Of a DNA stretch of 61,367 nt, positions 36,547 through 46,000 are shown piece by piece. The notes under the pieces are model-generated. The model was not told the origin of the DNA and did no database searches. It saw only the letters and a list, made by a program, of their open reading frames with translations. The stretch comes from Candidatus Eisenbacteria bacterium (GTDB lineage Bacteria; Eisenbacteria; RBG-16-71-46; SZUA-252): assembly GCA_005893305.1 (NCBI GenBank), contig VBOZ01000028.1:1-61367 (forward strand), read 5' to 3'. Made by a program: the position numbers and the translations under genes. Positions within the stretch are counted from its first letter, which is position 1. Every line of letters begins with the position of its first letter.

Positions 36547-37653
36547 CTACCCCGGAAGCGCCCTCAGGTAGGCTTCCCGCGTCCGCTCCGCCGTCGCGTC
36601 CGCCGAGAACGCGCGGGCGCGCTCGCGGCCGCTCGCTCCCATCGCGGCCCGCCGCGCGGGATCGCCGGCCAGCTCGAGGATCGCCGCCGCGAGCGCCTCC
36701 GGATCGCGCGGAGGCACGAGGATCCCGGTCCCCTGGTGCTCCACCACTTCCGGAATGCCGCCGACCCGCGTCGCCACCACCGCGAGCCCGCCCGCCATCG
36801 CGTCGAGGATCGACGTGCCGAGCCCCTCGAGGTAGGACGACATGACGAAGAGATCGGCCGCGCGGAGAAGATCCGTAGCGTCGTCTCGAAATCCCAGGAA
36901 CCGGACCGAGTCGCCGAGCTTGAGGGCGCGATGCTCCGCTTCCAATTCCGCGCGCAAGGGTCCCTCCCCAGCGATCCAAAACCGGAGATCGGAGCGCCGC
37001 GCCCGCGCCGACGCCGCGGCGCGGAGGAGGTCGGTCTGGGACTTGTGCGGCGCCAGGGCGGCGACGTTCAGAATCAAGAGCTCCCCATCGGCCAGCCCCA
37101 GCCGCCGACGTACCGCCGGCCGGTCGAAGGGCGCCTGGAACGGCGCGAGATCGATCCCGCTCGGCACGACCTGGATCCGGGTGGCCGGGACGCCGCTTCC
37201 TACGAGCGCGTCCCGCACCCCTCCCGAGATCGCGAGGATCGTGTCGATCGGGAGCGCGTAGAGGAGCCGGCTTCCCGGGCTTCGACGGACCGGGAAGTCG
37301 ACCCGGCGCGACAGGATGCGCGCCGGCCCTGGGGCGAAGAGCGCGGCGAGCGCGCCGAGCGCGTGCGCCCTCGCGGCGTGCCAGTGGACGACGTGAGGAC
37401 GGAGCGCGCGGTGAAGCCGGGCGATCGCGAGGGCCGACCCGAGATCCCAAGTGCCACGCATCGGAACGTGGTGAACCGCGAATTGCTCTCCGGCCGCCCG
37501 CTCCGCGAGCGCGCTTCGCCTTGGAGCCGCGAGGTGGGGGTCGTCCCCCATCGCGCGCTGGCGGAGCATCAGCTCGATCACCTGGCGCTCTCCCCCGCGC
37601 CACGGAATCTCCGAGTCGACGTGCAGCACGCGGAGAGAGTCCCCCGGCTTCAT
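36547..37653 (-). CDS. glycosyltransferase, GT4/GT-B fold
   Basis: 368 residues. N-terminal LRVLHVDSEIPWRGGERQV and C-terminal FVMSSYLEGLGTSILDAMAG (the EX7E-type donor site) with VGGIPEVV are standard for GT4 glycosyltransferases. It probably adds a sugar to the LPS core or O-chain at the cytoplasmic face of the inner membrane. The frame is open much further, but the ATG at 37653 overlaps the upstream glycosyltransferase stop by four bases. Confidence 0.9.
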   Translation of the reverse strand: MKPGDSLRVLHVDSEIPWRGGERQVIELMLRQRAMGDDPHLAAPRRSALAERAAGEQFAVHHVPMRGTWDLGSALAIARLHRALRPHVVHWHAARAHALGALAALFAPGPARILSRRVDFPVRRSPGSRLLYALPIDTILAISGGVRDALVGSGVPATRIQVVPSGIDLAPFQAPFDRPAVRRRLGLADGELLILNVAALAPHKSQTDLLRAAASARARRSDLRFWIAGEGPLRAELEAEHRALKLGDSVRFLGFRDDATDLLRAADLFVMSSYLEGLGTSILDAMAGGLAVVATRVGGIPEVVEHQGTGILVPPRDPEALAAAILELAGDPARRAAMGASGRERARAFSADATAERTREAYLRALPG

Positions 37654-38762
37654 CGCCCCACCTTGGGCGCGGTCGTCTCGCGAACCCGGCCAACCGCTTC
37701 CACGAGGAGCGCGCCGATCCGCTCGGGGGACGCTTGCTCCTTGACCGACGCGCGGCCCGCGCCCCCGATTCGGGCCCCGCGGGCGGGGTCGCCGGCGAGG
37801 TCTTCGACGGCCTTCGCGAGCGCGCCGGCGTCCCCCGCCGGAACGAGGACAAGGTGCTCCCCGTCGCGGAAGAACTCCGCGATCGCCCGGGAGCGCCGCG
37901 TGATCGTCGGGGCGCCGAGCGCCATCGACTGGTAGACCTTGTGCGGCACGACCCGCCCCGCCTTGGCCGTGGTGCCGAAAATGCCGAGGGCGACGTCGGC
38001 ATGGAAGAGCGCCTCGAGAGCGTCCGCGTACGGCACCCGCGGGAGCCGCTTCACCGAGCGAAGCCCCCACGTCGCCATTTCGCGCTCGGCGTGCGGCGCG
38101 GTCATGCCGTCTCCGATCAGCGTGAAGCGGGCGAATCGCGGTCCGTGGCGGGCTTCGAGAATCGCCGCCGCCTCGACCGCGACCTCGACGCCGTGGAGCG
38201 GCAGGAAGCCGCCGATATAGGTGACCCGGAGCGGACCCCCGATCCGAGGCGGTCGCGTACCCCCGCCGGTTCGAAACGCGAGCCGATCGGCCCCGACCGG
38301 CACCCGGCAGAGCTTGGACCTTGGGATCCCGTATTCCGCCGAGAAGAAATCGCCGTGCTCCCACGTATCGCAGAGGACGAGATCGGCGAGCGAGAGGGCG
38401 AGGCGATCGCTCAACCGGAGCCTCAGGGCCGAGAGGCTCCGGGCGGCGACGCGGCCCAGATCCCCCACCTGCGTGTCCCAGCGGGAGACGAGCGGATCGA
38501 AGAGGACCGGCGATCCCGAAACGCGGCCCAGGGCCGCGGCGAGCGGAACGTCGCGGTGTCCGAACGCGGGGACAAGGAGCGCGTCGAGGGAGGACGCGGC
38601 GGCCGCCCAGCGGGCCATGAGCCCTGCCTCGCGGACGAACGCCGGGGTGCCCGGTGCGACGGCGACCCGCGTGACGGTCGCCCCGGCCTCCTCGAGCCCC
38701 TCTTGAAGCACCACGTTTCTCGGGTAGCTGGGATCGAAGGCGCCGAAGAACGCGACCTTCAC
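37650..38762 (-). CDS. glycosyltransferase, GT4-like
   Basis: 370 residues from the GTG at 38762, which overlaps the GT2 gene stop by four bases. KVAFFGAFDPSYPRN opens the N-terminal domain; RVTYIGGFLPLHGVEVAVEA and VVPHKVYQSMALGAPTITR mark the C-terminal donor-binding domain. Sugar and acceptor cannot be told from sequence; the neighbours place it in LPS core assembly. Confidence 0.88.
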   Translation of the reverse strand: MKVAFFGAFDPSYPRNVVLQEGLEEAGATVTRVAVAPGTPAFVREAGLMARWAAAASSLDALLVPAFGHRDVPLAAALGRVSGSPVLFDPLVSRWDTQVGDLGRVAARSLSALRLRLSDRLALSLADLVLCDTWEHGDFFSAEYGIPRSKLCRVPVGADRLAFRTGGGTRPPRIGGPLRVTYIGGFLPLHGVEVAVEAAAILEARHGPRFARFTLIGDGMTAPHAEREMATWGLRSVKRLPRVPYADALEALFHADVALGIFGTTAKAGRVVPHKVYQSMALGAPTITRRSRAIAEFFRDGEHLVLVPAGDAGALAKAVEDLAGDPARGARIGGAGRASVKEQASPERIGALLVEAVGRVRETTAPKVGR

Positions 38763-39523
38763 CGGTCCTCCTGCGGCCGGACCTCGTCCTCCCAGCGCCG
38801 GGCGTACTTGGTGAACACGGAAAATGCCGCCAGCATGCAGAGGACGATTCCGTGCCGCCCCTCGCGGAACCCTCCCTCGAGCACGTACATGCGGAAGAAC
38901 CGCATCCAGGGACGAACCAGGAGCCGCGCCGCGGAAGCGCGGATTCCGCGCTGCTTGAGATCCGCCGCCGACCACTTCGTGTACCGGGAGAACTTCTCGA
39001 AGTAGCGGTCGAGGTCGGCGTACGTTTCGTGCGTGAGTCTCTCCTCGAGCTTCCCGACGCGCCCTTCGATTCGGACCTCCGCATGGACGTGGAGCGGCTC
39101 GTACGCCCCCTTCGTCCGATCGAAGAGCCGCAGCACCTTGTCGCGCTGCCATCCCGCCGACCCGATCGGCCTCCCCAGGAACCGGTTCGCGCGCCGGATC
39201 CAGTAACCGTCCGCGCGGGCGGGATCGGCGAGGACCCGCTCGATCTCCTTCCGGAGCGCGGGCGTGACCCGCTCGTCGGCGTCGACAATCAGCACCCAGC
39301 GGTGCGTGAGCTGCGGGATCGCCCAGTTCTTCTGCGCGGCCGAATTCACGTACTCGTGCTCGAGCACCCGATCGGCGATCGATCGCGCGATCGGCACGGT
39401 CCGGTCGGTGCTTCCCGAATCGACGACCACGACCTCCTCGGCCCACCGCACCGATTCCAGGCAGGCGCGGACGTTCGGCTCCTCGTTCCGGGTCGGAACA
39501 AGAACGCTCAGCGGCTCGCGCAC
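38759..39523 (-). CDS. GT2 glycosyltransferase, WaaE/KdtX-like
   Basis: 254 residues. LSVLVPTRNEEPNVRACLES, VVVDSGSTDRT and a DADE metal site give a GT-A family 2 enzyme. The size and the region AAQKNWAIPQLTHRWVLIVD match WaaE/KdtX-type core glycosyltransferases, which often act on inner-core heptose. The start is a GTG with GGGAGG four bases ahead; it overlaps the upstream GT9 gene by 16 bases. Confidence 0.9.
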   Translation of the reverse strand: MREPLSVLVPTRNEEPNVRACLESVRWAEEVVVVDSGSTDRTVPIARSIADRVLEHEYVNSAAQKNWAIPQLTHRWVLIVDADERVTPALRKEIERVLADPARADGYWIRRANRFLGRPIGSAGWQRDKVLRLFDRTKGAYEPLHVHAEVRIEGRVGKLEERLTHETYADLDRYFEKFSRYTKWSAADLKQRGIRASAARLLVRPWMRFFRMYVLEGGFREGRHGIVLCMLAAFSVFTKYARRWEDEVRPQEDR

Positions 39524-40581
39524 GGCGCCTCCCGCGCTGCTCCCCGCAGCAGCGTGCGCGCGGCGGAGATCACCCGCTCCGCCGGAAGATCCCGCATACA
39601 CCGCATGTGGCGCTCCCCGGGCAGCGGGCAAGTATTCGCGTTGCAGTGAAGGCAATCGAGTCCGTCGACCTCGATCACGGTGTGCGGCCCGTCGGGGGGC
39701 TGCCACGTCGCCGGGTTCGTGGGGCCGAAGATCGTGACGGTGGGCACGCCCAGCGCGACCGCGACGTGCTTCGGGCCCGAATCGTTCCCGATCCAAAGGG
39801 CGCACCTCGCCAAGAGTGCTCCCAGCTCCTGCCATCCGGTTGGAGGCGCGAGCAGCGACGGCGCCCGCATTCGGGCCCGGCAGGCTTCCGCGTCCGCCCG
39901 CTCTCCCGGCCCCCACATCCAGACCACGGTTCCCTCCGGGGCCAACGCGTCCATGACCGCCGCGAATCGATCGGGGAGCCATGTCTTCGCGGGCCAGGAG
40001 CCGGCGGGAAGGCATGCGATCAGGGGCTTCTCGCGATCGACCCCGGACGCCGACATCCACCGATCGACGGCCTCCACCGCGGCGTCGCAGACGTGGAACG
40101 TGAGCCCCACGCCGCGCGGGGCGATGCCGAGCGCCCGCACGAAGTCGAGCGCGGCTTCGGAGGCGTACCGGAGAATGGGACGACCGTCCGGGCCGATCGG
40201 CTCGCGGGGGAGCGCCAAGGTATAGGCCCACCTCCGGCCGGCGAGGTCGTAGCCGAGGCGGATCCTCGCCCGGGTGAGCGCCGACATCGCGGCGCTCCAG
40301 GGGTTCGAGATGAGGTCGAGGACCGCGTCGTACCCGCCCAGGGCGAGCCGCGCGTAGAGGGCAGCCTGCGATGCAAGCGAGCGCGGGTCGAAGTCGAGCA
40401 CGCGATCGACGTCCGGGTTCCCTTCCAAGATTTCGCTTAGGCCGCGCGCTGTCAGGACCTCGATCCGGGTCGCGGGAAGCGCCGACCGAAGGGCGCGCAG
40501 GGCAGGCGTCGCGAGGATAAGATCGCCGCCCGCGCGATGCCGGATCACGAGGATGCGCCGCGCCCCGTCAAGCGCTGGCAA
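39508..40581 (-). CDS. GT9 heptosyltransferase (second)
   Basis: 357 residues of the ADP-heptose:LPS heptosyltransferase family: ILVIRHRAGGDLILATPALR at the start, LIACLPAGSWPAKTWLPDRF and the donor-site stretch IGNDSGPKHVAVALGVPTV. A TTG start codon is used: GGAGG lies six bases upstream and the frame begins directly before the conserved motif. Four cysteines near the C-terminus (CLHCNANTCPLPGERHMRC) also occur in the sister gene in reduced form, and may be a lineage trait. Confidence 0.91.
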   Translation of the reverse strand: MPALDGARRILVIRHRAGGDLILATPALRALRSALPATRIEVLTARGLSEILEGNPDVDRVLDFDPRSLASQAALYARLALGGYDAVLDLISNPWSAAMSALTRARIRLGYDLAGRRWAYTLALPREPIGPDGRPILRYASEAALDFVRALGIAPRGVGLTFHVCDAAVEAVDRWMSASGVDREKPLIACLPAGSWPAKTWLPDRFAAVMDALAPEGTVVWMWGPGERADAEACRARMRAPSLLAPPTGWQELGALLARCALWIGNDSGPKHVAVALGVPTVTIFGPTNPATWQPPDGPHTVIEVDGLDCLHCNANTCPLPGERHMRCMRDLPAERVISAARTLLRGAAREAPCASR

Positions 40582-41689
40582 CGGCTCCCTCCGCGACGTT
40601 CAGGGCCCGGGCCGTCGCGCGGAGGGCCTCGCCGACGCCGATCCAGTCGAGGCAGTCCATCCGGTCGCATTCATGGCGATGGCAGGGGCGGCACCAGATC
40701 TCCTTGCAGAGGAGCTGGTGCCGGCCCGCGGGATCGTCGTAGGGGAACCAGATCTTCGGCACGGTCGGCCCCAGGATCCCCACGGTCGGGACCCCGAGCG
40801 CCGGCCCCGCGTGGAGCGGGCTGCCGTCGTTGGTGACGAGCGCGTCGAGGGACGCGACGACCGCGAAGTAGTCCCGGAGTGGGAGATCAGCAATCACGGG
40901 AGCATCCGCGCGCACGTGCTCTCGCCCCTCCGGGCGCGCGTCCGGGCGCGCGCCGGCGGCGACCCTGCGGGCCAAGGCCGTCTCGCCGGGACCGGCCAGC
41001 ACGACCCCCCTCGCCCCGATCGTCGAAAGCGCTCGAAGCAGCGCCTGGAACCTCTCCTCGGGCCATCGCTTGGCCGGCCAGCGATTTCCGACATGCAGTC
41101 CAACCCGGGAGCCCCCACCGGGAAGCGCCGAGTCGAGAATCGCGGCGCCGCGCGCCCGCTCGTCGGCCGACAGGTGAATTCTGGGTTGCCCGCGCCTGAT
41201 TGGGGACGGGACGCCCAGCGCGCGGAGCGCGAGGAGATGATGGTCCACGGCCGAGATCGCCTCGACCACGGGCGGAATCGAGTGGGTGTAGAGGCGCCGC
41301 CTCGCCCTCCGGCCCTGGCCGACGCGAACGGGCGCGCCGGTCCAGCAGGCGATGAGGGCGCTTCGTGGATTGCCGTAAAGGTCGATCACCCAGTCGTACC
41401 GCGCCCGGCGAAGGCCGAGCAGAAGGTCCGGCGGCGCGGGAAATCCCGGCCAGCTTCGGGGATCGAATCGAAAGACCCGACGGAGTGCGGGGTGCCCGAT
41501 GGCCGCCTGCGCGGGCGCCTCCTCGGCCAGGTAGTCGATCTCGGCGTGCGGGTAGATCTCGTGGATCGCTTCGACGAGCGGAAGCGAGAGGATGACGTCG
41601 CCGATCTGCCGGAGCCGCGTGACCAGCACGCGCCGCGGCGGGTCCGGCGGAGCGTTCTTGGGCGCGCCGTCAGCGGGGGCGCGACCCAT
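40568..41689 (-). CDS. GT9 heptosyltransferase (first)
   Basis: 373 residues: VLVTRLRQIGDVILSLPLVE, VGLHVGNRWPAKRWPEERFQ and VTNDSGSPLHAGPALGVPTV-like donor site (read as VTNDGSPLHAGPALG). A cysteine pair motif CRPCHRHECDRMDC sits near the end. It should transfer L-glycero-D-manno-heptose to the inner core. It overlaps hldE2 by 20 bases and the next GT9 by 14. The pair could make Hep I and Hep II linkages, but order cannot be assigned. Confidence 0.91.
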   Translation of the reverse strand: MGRAPADGAPKNAPPDPPRRVLVTRLRQIGDVILSLPLVEAIHEIYPHAEIDYLAEEAPAQAAIGHPALRRVFRFDPRSWPGFPAPPDLLLGLRRARYDWVIDLYGNPRSALIACWTGAPVRVGQGRRARRRLYTHSIPPVVEAISAVDHHLLALRALGVPSPIRRGQPRIHLSADERARGAAILDSALPGGGSRVGLHVGNRWPAKRWPEERFQALLRALSTIGARGVVLAGPGETALARRVAAGARPDARPEGREHVRADAPVIADLPLRDYFAVVASLDALVTNDGSPLHAGPALGVPTVGILGPTVPKIWFPYDDPAGRHQLLCKEIWCRPCHRHECDRMDCLDWIGVGEALRATARALNVAEGAVASA

Positions 41690-42188
41690 GCGCTTCCCGT
41701 GGTCCCTGGGGTGCCGCGGATTGGATCGCGCGGATGATCTCGCTCGAGGCGTGCCGCTTGGGGTCGCCCACGATCACGGTGCGGATCTTGAGCTCCCGGG
41801 CGACCGCGCGCTCGGGCACCGTGTCCTCGGTGTAATCGGTCCCCTTCGCGTGGACCGCGGGCCGGAGCTGTCGCAAGAGCGGCTCCACGGTGTCCTCCTC
41901 GAACCACGTCACCCAGTCGACGCATCCGAGCGCCGCGACCATCTCAAGCCGCTCCTCCAAGGGAATCACCGGCCGCCCCGGTCCTTTGAGCCGGCGCGCC
42001 GACGCGTCCGAGTTGACCGCGACCACGAGCGAGCGCCCCGCCGCGCGGGCGCCCTCCAGATAGCGGACATGCCCCACGTGGAGAACGTCGAAGAGTCCAT
42101 TGGCCAGCACGAGGCCTTCCCGGAGCCCAGGATTCGCCACCAGCCGGGCTTCGAGGGTTCCCGCGTCCACGACCTTCGATTCGCTCAC
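41670..42188 (-). CDS. hldE2: D-glycero-beta-D-manno-heptose 1-phosphate adenylyltransferase
   Basis: 172 residues, cytidylyltransferase fold with LANGLFDVLHVGHVRYLEGA containing the HxGH motif and a C-terminal IxG-rich stretch. This is the adenylyltransferase half of ADP-heptose synthesis (RfaE domain II), a separate gene here as opposed to the fused HldE of enterics. GTG start overlapping the kinase stop by four bases. Confidence 0.93.
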   Translation of the reverse strand: MSESKVVDAGTLEARLVANPGLREGLVLANGLFDVLHVGHVRYLEGARAAGRSLVVAVNSDASARRLKGPGRPVIPLEERLEMVAALGCVDWVTWFEEDTVEPLLRQLRPAVHAKGTDYTEDTVPERAVARELKIRTVIVGDPKRHASSEIIRAIQSAAPQGPREAHGSRPR

Positions 42189-43216
42189 GACTGCTCCTTA
42201 GGAACGGGATGGCGGCGAATGGCCGACTCCAGCTCCTCCCGATCGACCGTGGCGGTGCCGCGCTTCATCACCACCACCGACGCGGCGTAGGTCGCGAGGA
42301 GCGCCGCCTCGAGATGGGTGGCACCCGCCGCGAGCGCGAGGGCTGCCGCCGCCGAGACCGCGTCGCCCGCGCCGGTCACGTCGGCGACGTCGGAAGTGCC
42401 GACGATGGGGATGCGGACGGATCTCCGCCCCCTCTCGAAGAGGAGCATGCCGTCGCTGCCGCGCGTGATCCAGACGCTCCGCGCGGAGGCCCGGCGCATC
42501 AGCTCCTCGCCGGCTCTCCTGAGCGCGGGGACCTCGAGCGACGGAAGATGGAACGCCTCCTGGATCTCGTGCTCGTTCGGCGTGAGCAAGGTCGCGCCGC
42601 GGTACGAGCGGAGCGCGTAGCGCGAGTCCACCACGACCGGGATCTTGGCCCCGCGCGCGGCGCGAAGCGCCTTGTCGCGGGTCGCCGCGCCAAGAACACC
42701 GTAGCCGTAGTCGGAGAAGAGCGCGGCGCGCGCGCCCCGGATCGCCCGCGTCGCCGCGCGCGCGAGCGCGCGCTCCCCGGCCTCGGGGAGCGTGTCGCGG
42801 TGCCCGCGGTCGAGGCGCACGATCTGCTGCCGCGAGGTGTGGCTCGAGCCGGCGAGCACCCGGGTCTTCACGACCGTGCCGGCGCCACCGTCCCGGAGCA
42901 GCCAGCGGCGATCGAGCCCGCGCGTCCGAAGGGCGCGCGCCAGCGCGACGCCGGCCGGGTCCCTCCCCACGCGTCCCACCAGCCGCGGGCGGCCGCCCAG
43001 CGATCTCACGTTCATGGCGGCGTTCGCCGCGCCGCCAGGCACCGCGCGCTCCTCCTCGAATTCTAGAATCAGGACCGGCGCTTCACGCGAGATCCGCGAG
43101 GATCGGCCCACCCAGTAGCGGTCGAGGACCACGTCCCCCACCACCGCGACCGTCTGCCCTTCCATCAATCTCGCGAGCGCGAGAAGCCGGTCGCGGTCCA
43201 CGGCCGCAGGCTTCAT
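42185..43216 (-). CDS. hldE1: D-glycero-beta-D-manno-heptose-7-phosphate kinase
   Basis: 343 residues of the PfkB/ribokinase fold, RfaE domain I. VVGDVVLDRYWVGRSSRISR at the start, PGGAANAAMN, and the ADVTGAGDAVSAA anion-hole motif with catalytic aspartate. Phosphorylates heptose-7-phosphate. The ATG at 43216 overlaps the dxr stop by four bases, so the heptose block is translationally coupled to isoprenoid synthesis. Confidence 0.94.
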   Translation of the reverse strand: MKPAAVDRDRLLALARLMEGQTVAVVGDVVLDRYWVGRSSRISREAPVLILEFEEERAVPGGAANAAMNVRSLGGRPRLVGRVGRDPAGVALARALRTRGLDRRWLLRDGGAGTVVKTRVLAGSSHTSRQQIVRLDRGHRDTLPEAGERALARAATRAIRGARAALFSDYGYGVLGAATRDKALRAARGAKIPVVVDSRYALRSYRGATLLTPNEHEIQEAFHLPSLEVPALRRAGEELMRRASARSVWITRGSDGMLLFERGRRSVRIPIVGTSDVADVTGAGDAVSAAAALALAAGATHLEAALLATYAASVVVMKRGTATVDREELESAIRRHPVPKEQS

Positions 43217-44367
43217 CGACGGCTCCGCGACGCCGCGAGGTCGGTGAGGCGCGACCGGGCCATGCGATCGGCGGACCGGACCGCTTCGAGGTCGGTCACC
43301 GCCGCGGGCCGATGCTCGTCCAAGACCTCGTCGACGAGGCGGGTCAGATCCTCGAACCCGATCGCGCCCGCGAGGAAGAGGCGCACCGCTTCCTCGTCGG
43401 CGGCGTTGAGCGCGGCGGGCGCCGTCCCGCCGAGGGCGAGCGCCTTTCGCGCGAGGCCGAGGCCAGGCGAGCGGGCCGGATCGGGAGCCTCGAACTCGAG
43501 GCCCTGGAGCGCCGTGACGTCGAGGCGCGGAAGCGAGGAGCTCCAGCGCTCCGGATAGCTCATCGCGTAGAGGAGCGGCAAACGCATGTCGGGACGCGAG
43601 AGCTGGGCGACCATGGAGCCGTCGACGAACTCGACCATGGCGTGGACGATCGATTGGGGATGGACGAGGACCTCGATCCGCTCCGGCGGAATCCCGAAGA
43701 GCCAGCGCGCCTCCACGATCTCGAATCCCTTGTTCATGAGCGTCGCGCAGTCGACCGTGATCCGCTCGCCCATCGACCAGGTCGGGTGGCGCAGCACTTC
43801 CTGGGGAGTCGCCCCTCGAAGCGTGGTCACGTCGCGCCTCAAGAAGGGCCCTCCCGACGCGGTCAGGATCAGCCGGCGCACGTCGTCGGCCGCGGCCCCA
43901 CCCAGACATTGATGGAGCCCGCCGTGCTCGGAGTCGACGGGGAGGATCGTGCCACCGTGCTCCTTCGCGATCGCGACGAGAAGCTCGCCTGCGAGCACCA
44001 CCGATTCCTTGTTCGCGAGCGCGACGCGCTTACCGGCCTGAAGCGCCGCCACGGTCGGCCCGAGCCCCGCGCTCCCGACGAGCGCGTTCACGATCACGTC
44101 CGCATCCGCATCCGACGCGAGGCGCGCGAGGCCCTCTTCCCCCTCGAGCACCTCGCCCCGGAAGCTGCGTCGCGCGCGCGCGGCCGCCTCGGGATCGGCC
44201 AGCGCGATCCGCGTCACGCCGAATTCCTCCGCGGCCGGAACCAATGCCGCGTCGTTCGAGCGGGCGGCCATCGAGACGAACCGAATACGGCCGCGGAACT
44301 CCCGCGCCAGCTCCAGAGCCGAAGCGCCGATCGAGCCGGTCGCGCCGAGAAGCGCCGCGCGGATCAT
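43213..44367 (-). CDS. dxr: 1-deoxy-D-xylulose 5-phosphate reductoisomerase
   Basis: 384 residues. GATGSIGASALEL binds NADPH; ALANKESVVLAG, LPVDSEHGGLHQCL, TASGGPF and NKGFEIVEARWLF are catalytic and metal-binding segments. Second step of the MEP isoprenoid route. The ATG at 44367 overlaps the cdsA stop by four bases and starts exactly at the conserved nucleotide-binding motif. Confidence 0.97.
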   Translation of the reverse strand: MIRAALLGATGSIGASALELAREFRGRIRFVSMAARSNDAALVPAAEEFGVTRIALADPEAAARARRSFRGEVLEGEEGLARLASDADADVIVNALVGSAGLGPTVAALQAGKRVALANKESVVLAGELLVAIAKEHGGTILPVDSEHGGLHQCLGGAAADDVRRLILTASGGPFLRRDVTTLRGATPQEVLRHPTWSMGERITVDCATLMNKGFEIVEARWLFGIPPERIEVLVHPQSIVHAMVEFVDGSMVAQLSRPDMRLPLLYAMSYPERWSSSLPRLDVTALQGLEFEAPDPARSPGLGLARKALALGGTAPAALNAADEEAVRLFLAGAIGFEDLTRLVDEVLDEHRPAAVTDLEAVRSADRMARSRLTDLAASRSRR

Positions 44368-45284
44368 CCGCCGAGCACCCGGAAGATCAGGTAGTAGTAG
44401 ACGATCGGGGCCGTGAAGAGAACGCTGTCGAAGCGGTCGAGGACGCCGCCATGGCCGGGGATCAGCCGCGAGGAGTCCTTCGTCTCCACGTCGCGCTTCA
44501 GAAGCGACTCCACCAGATCGCCGAGCTGGCCGAACACGCCCACCAGGACCCCGAGCGCCACCGCGTCGAGCGGAGTGAGATAGCGCGCGAACCACGCGCG
44601 CGCCGCGAATCCCGCACCGATCGCGACGAGGAGGCCGGCTGCCGCGCCCTCTACCGATTTCGCGGGGCTGATCGAGGGCATCAGCTTGATCCGGCCGAAC
44701 GCCCGGCCGAACGCGTACGCCGCGGCGTCGCAGATCCAGGTGAGAAAGAACGGAAGCAGCGCGAACGACATCCCCTCGATATAGGGCCGCCCGAACGCCG
44801 CAGGCAGCTCGCGAAGGGCGACCAGATGCGTGCCGAGCCATCCGATGTAGAGGACCCCGAGGAACGTGGCCGCGCTGTTCGCGATGGCTTCCTTCCCCGC
44901 GCCCCGCCGAAGCTCCGCCAGCAGGACCGCGCCGATCAGCACCGTGAGGAACGCGTCCCCGTGCCACTCCTCGAACCGGTGCGTCCGCGCGCGGAAGTAG
45001 GCCGCCACGGGCAGGAGGAGCCCGGCGAACATCCCCGATTTCCAGTGGGGGGAGAGCCCCTTTGCATCGAGGAGGAGGTAGAACTCCCGAAGCCCGAGGC
45101 CCACCACGAAGAGGGTGAAGACGAGATAGACGATCCCGCCCACGCGCGCCATGAGGACAAGGAGCGGGAGGAAGATCACCGCGGTCAGGATGCGCGCCGG
45201 GAGCGACGCGTCGCGTGCGTCGCTCACAGCGATGTTGCCCTCAATCGGCGCGACCGAAACGCCGGCTCCGGTGCTGGAAGTCAT
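44364..45284 (-). CDS. cdsA: phosphatidate cytidylyltransferase
   Basis: 306 residues, about eight membrane helices. The CdsA signature is present near the C-terminus: SPAKSVEGAAAG and QLGDLVESLLKRDVETKDSS, then IPGHGGVLDRFDS. It makes CDP-diacylglycerol from phosphatidate and CTP for phospholipid synthesis. The ATG at 45284 overlaps uppS by 44 bases; a GTG at 45227, just past the uppS stop, could be the start instead. Confidence 0.95.
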   Translation of the reverse strand: MTSSTGAGVSVAPIEGNIAVSDARDASLPARILTAVIFLPLLVLMARVGGIVYLVFTLFVVGLGLREFYLLLDAKGLSPHWKSGMFAGLLLPVAAYFRARTHRFEEWHGDAFLTVLIGAVLLAELRRGAGKEAIANSAATFLGVLYIGWLGTHLVALRELPAAFGRPYIEGMSFALLPFFLTWICDAAAYAFGRAFGRIKLMPSISPAKSVEGAAAGLLVAIGAGFAARAWFARYLTPLDAVALGVLVGVFGQLGDLVESLLKRDVETKDSSRLIPGHGGVLDRFDSVLFTAPIVYYYLIFRVLGG

Positions 45285-45987
45285 GGACCGCCTGGTAGAG
45301 GTGCTTCCGGCGAAAGTCGGGCCACAGGGTGTCGGTGACCCAGAACTCCGAGTACGCGGCCTGCCAGAGGAGAAAATTCGAGATGCGGAGCTCCCCGCTG
45401 GTGCGGATCAGGAGGTCCGGGTCGGGCAGTCCGTTCGTGTCGAGGCGGTGCCGGAAGAACTCCTCGTCGATCTTGCCGAGCGGGATTCGGCGCTCCCGGT
45501 CCGCCGTCACGATCCGGCGCGCCGCGTCCACGATCTCGGCCCGCCCACCGTACGAGAGGGCCAGCACGAGGGTCAGCCCGGTCGATTCCGAGAGGAAGCG
45601 CTGGGTGTCGCAGAGGATGTCGCGGCTGTGCTTCGGAAGGAGGTCGACGCGGCCGATGGTCCGGAGCTGGACGTCGTTCTTCTTCAGCTCCTCGCGCTCC
45701 TGGAGCAGCACCTGCTCGAGAATCCGCATGAGCCCGCTCACCTCGCGCGGCGTGCGCTCCCAGTTCTCGAGCGAGAAGGTGTAGAGCGTGAGGACCTTGA
45801 CCTTGAGCTCGACGCACCCCTCGACCACCTCCCGGACCGAGCGGCGGCCCGCCTGATGTCCCATGAGGCGCGGGAGGCCGCGCCGCTTCGCCCATCGACC
45901 ATTCCCATCCATGATGATCGCGATGTGCGCGGGAACTTCACGCCGGAGGATCTGCTCGAGCGTCGGCGTCTTGGCGGAAAGGCTCAT
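45241..45987 (-). CDS. uppS: undecaprenyl diphosphate synthase
   Basis: 248 residues, cis-prenyltransferase making the lipid carrier for peptidoglycan and LPS. IAIIMDGNGRWAKRRGLPRL, TLYTFSLENWERT and PDPDLLIRTSGELRISNF are the five-region family signatures. No Shine-Dalgarno is evident before the ATG, and a strong hairpin lies just upstream (46001-46022). Confidence 0.97.
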   Translation of the reverse strand: MSLSAKTPTLEQILRREVPAHIAIIMDGNGRWAKRRGLPRLMGHQAGRRSVREVVEGCVELKVKVLTLYTFSLENWERTPREVSGLMRILEQVLLQEREELKKNDVQLRTIGRVDLLPKHSRDILCDTQRFLSESTGLTLVLALSYGGRAEIVDAARRIVTADRERRIPLGKIDEEFFRHRLDTNGLPDPDLLIRTSGELRISNFLLWQAAYSEFWVTDTLWPDFRRKHLYQAVHDFQHRSRRFGRAD

Positions 45988-46000
45988 CGAAGGGCCGGGC

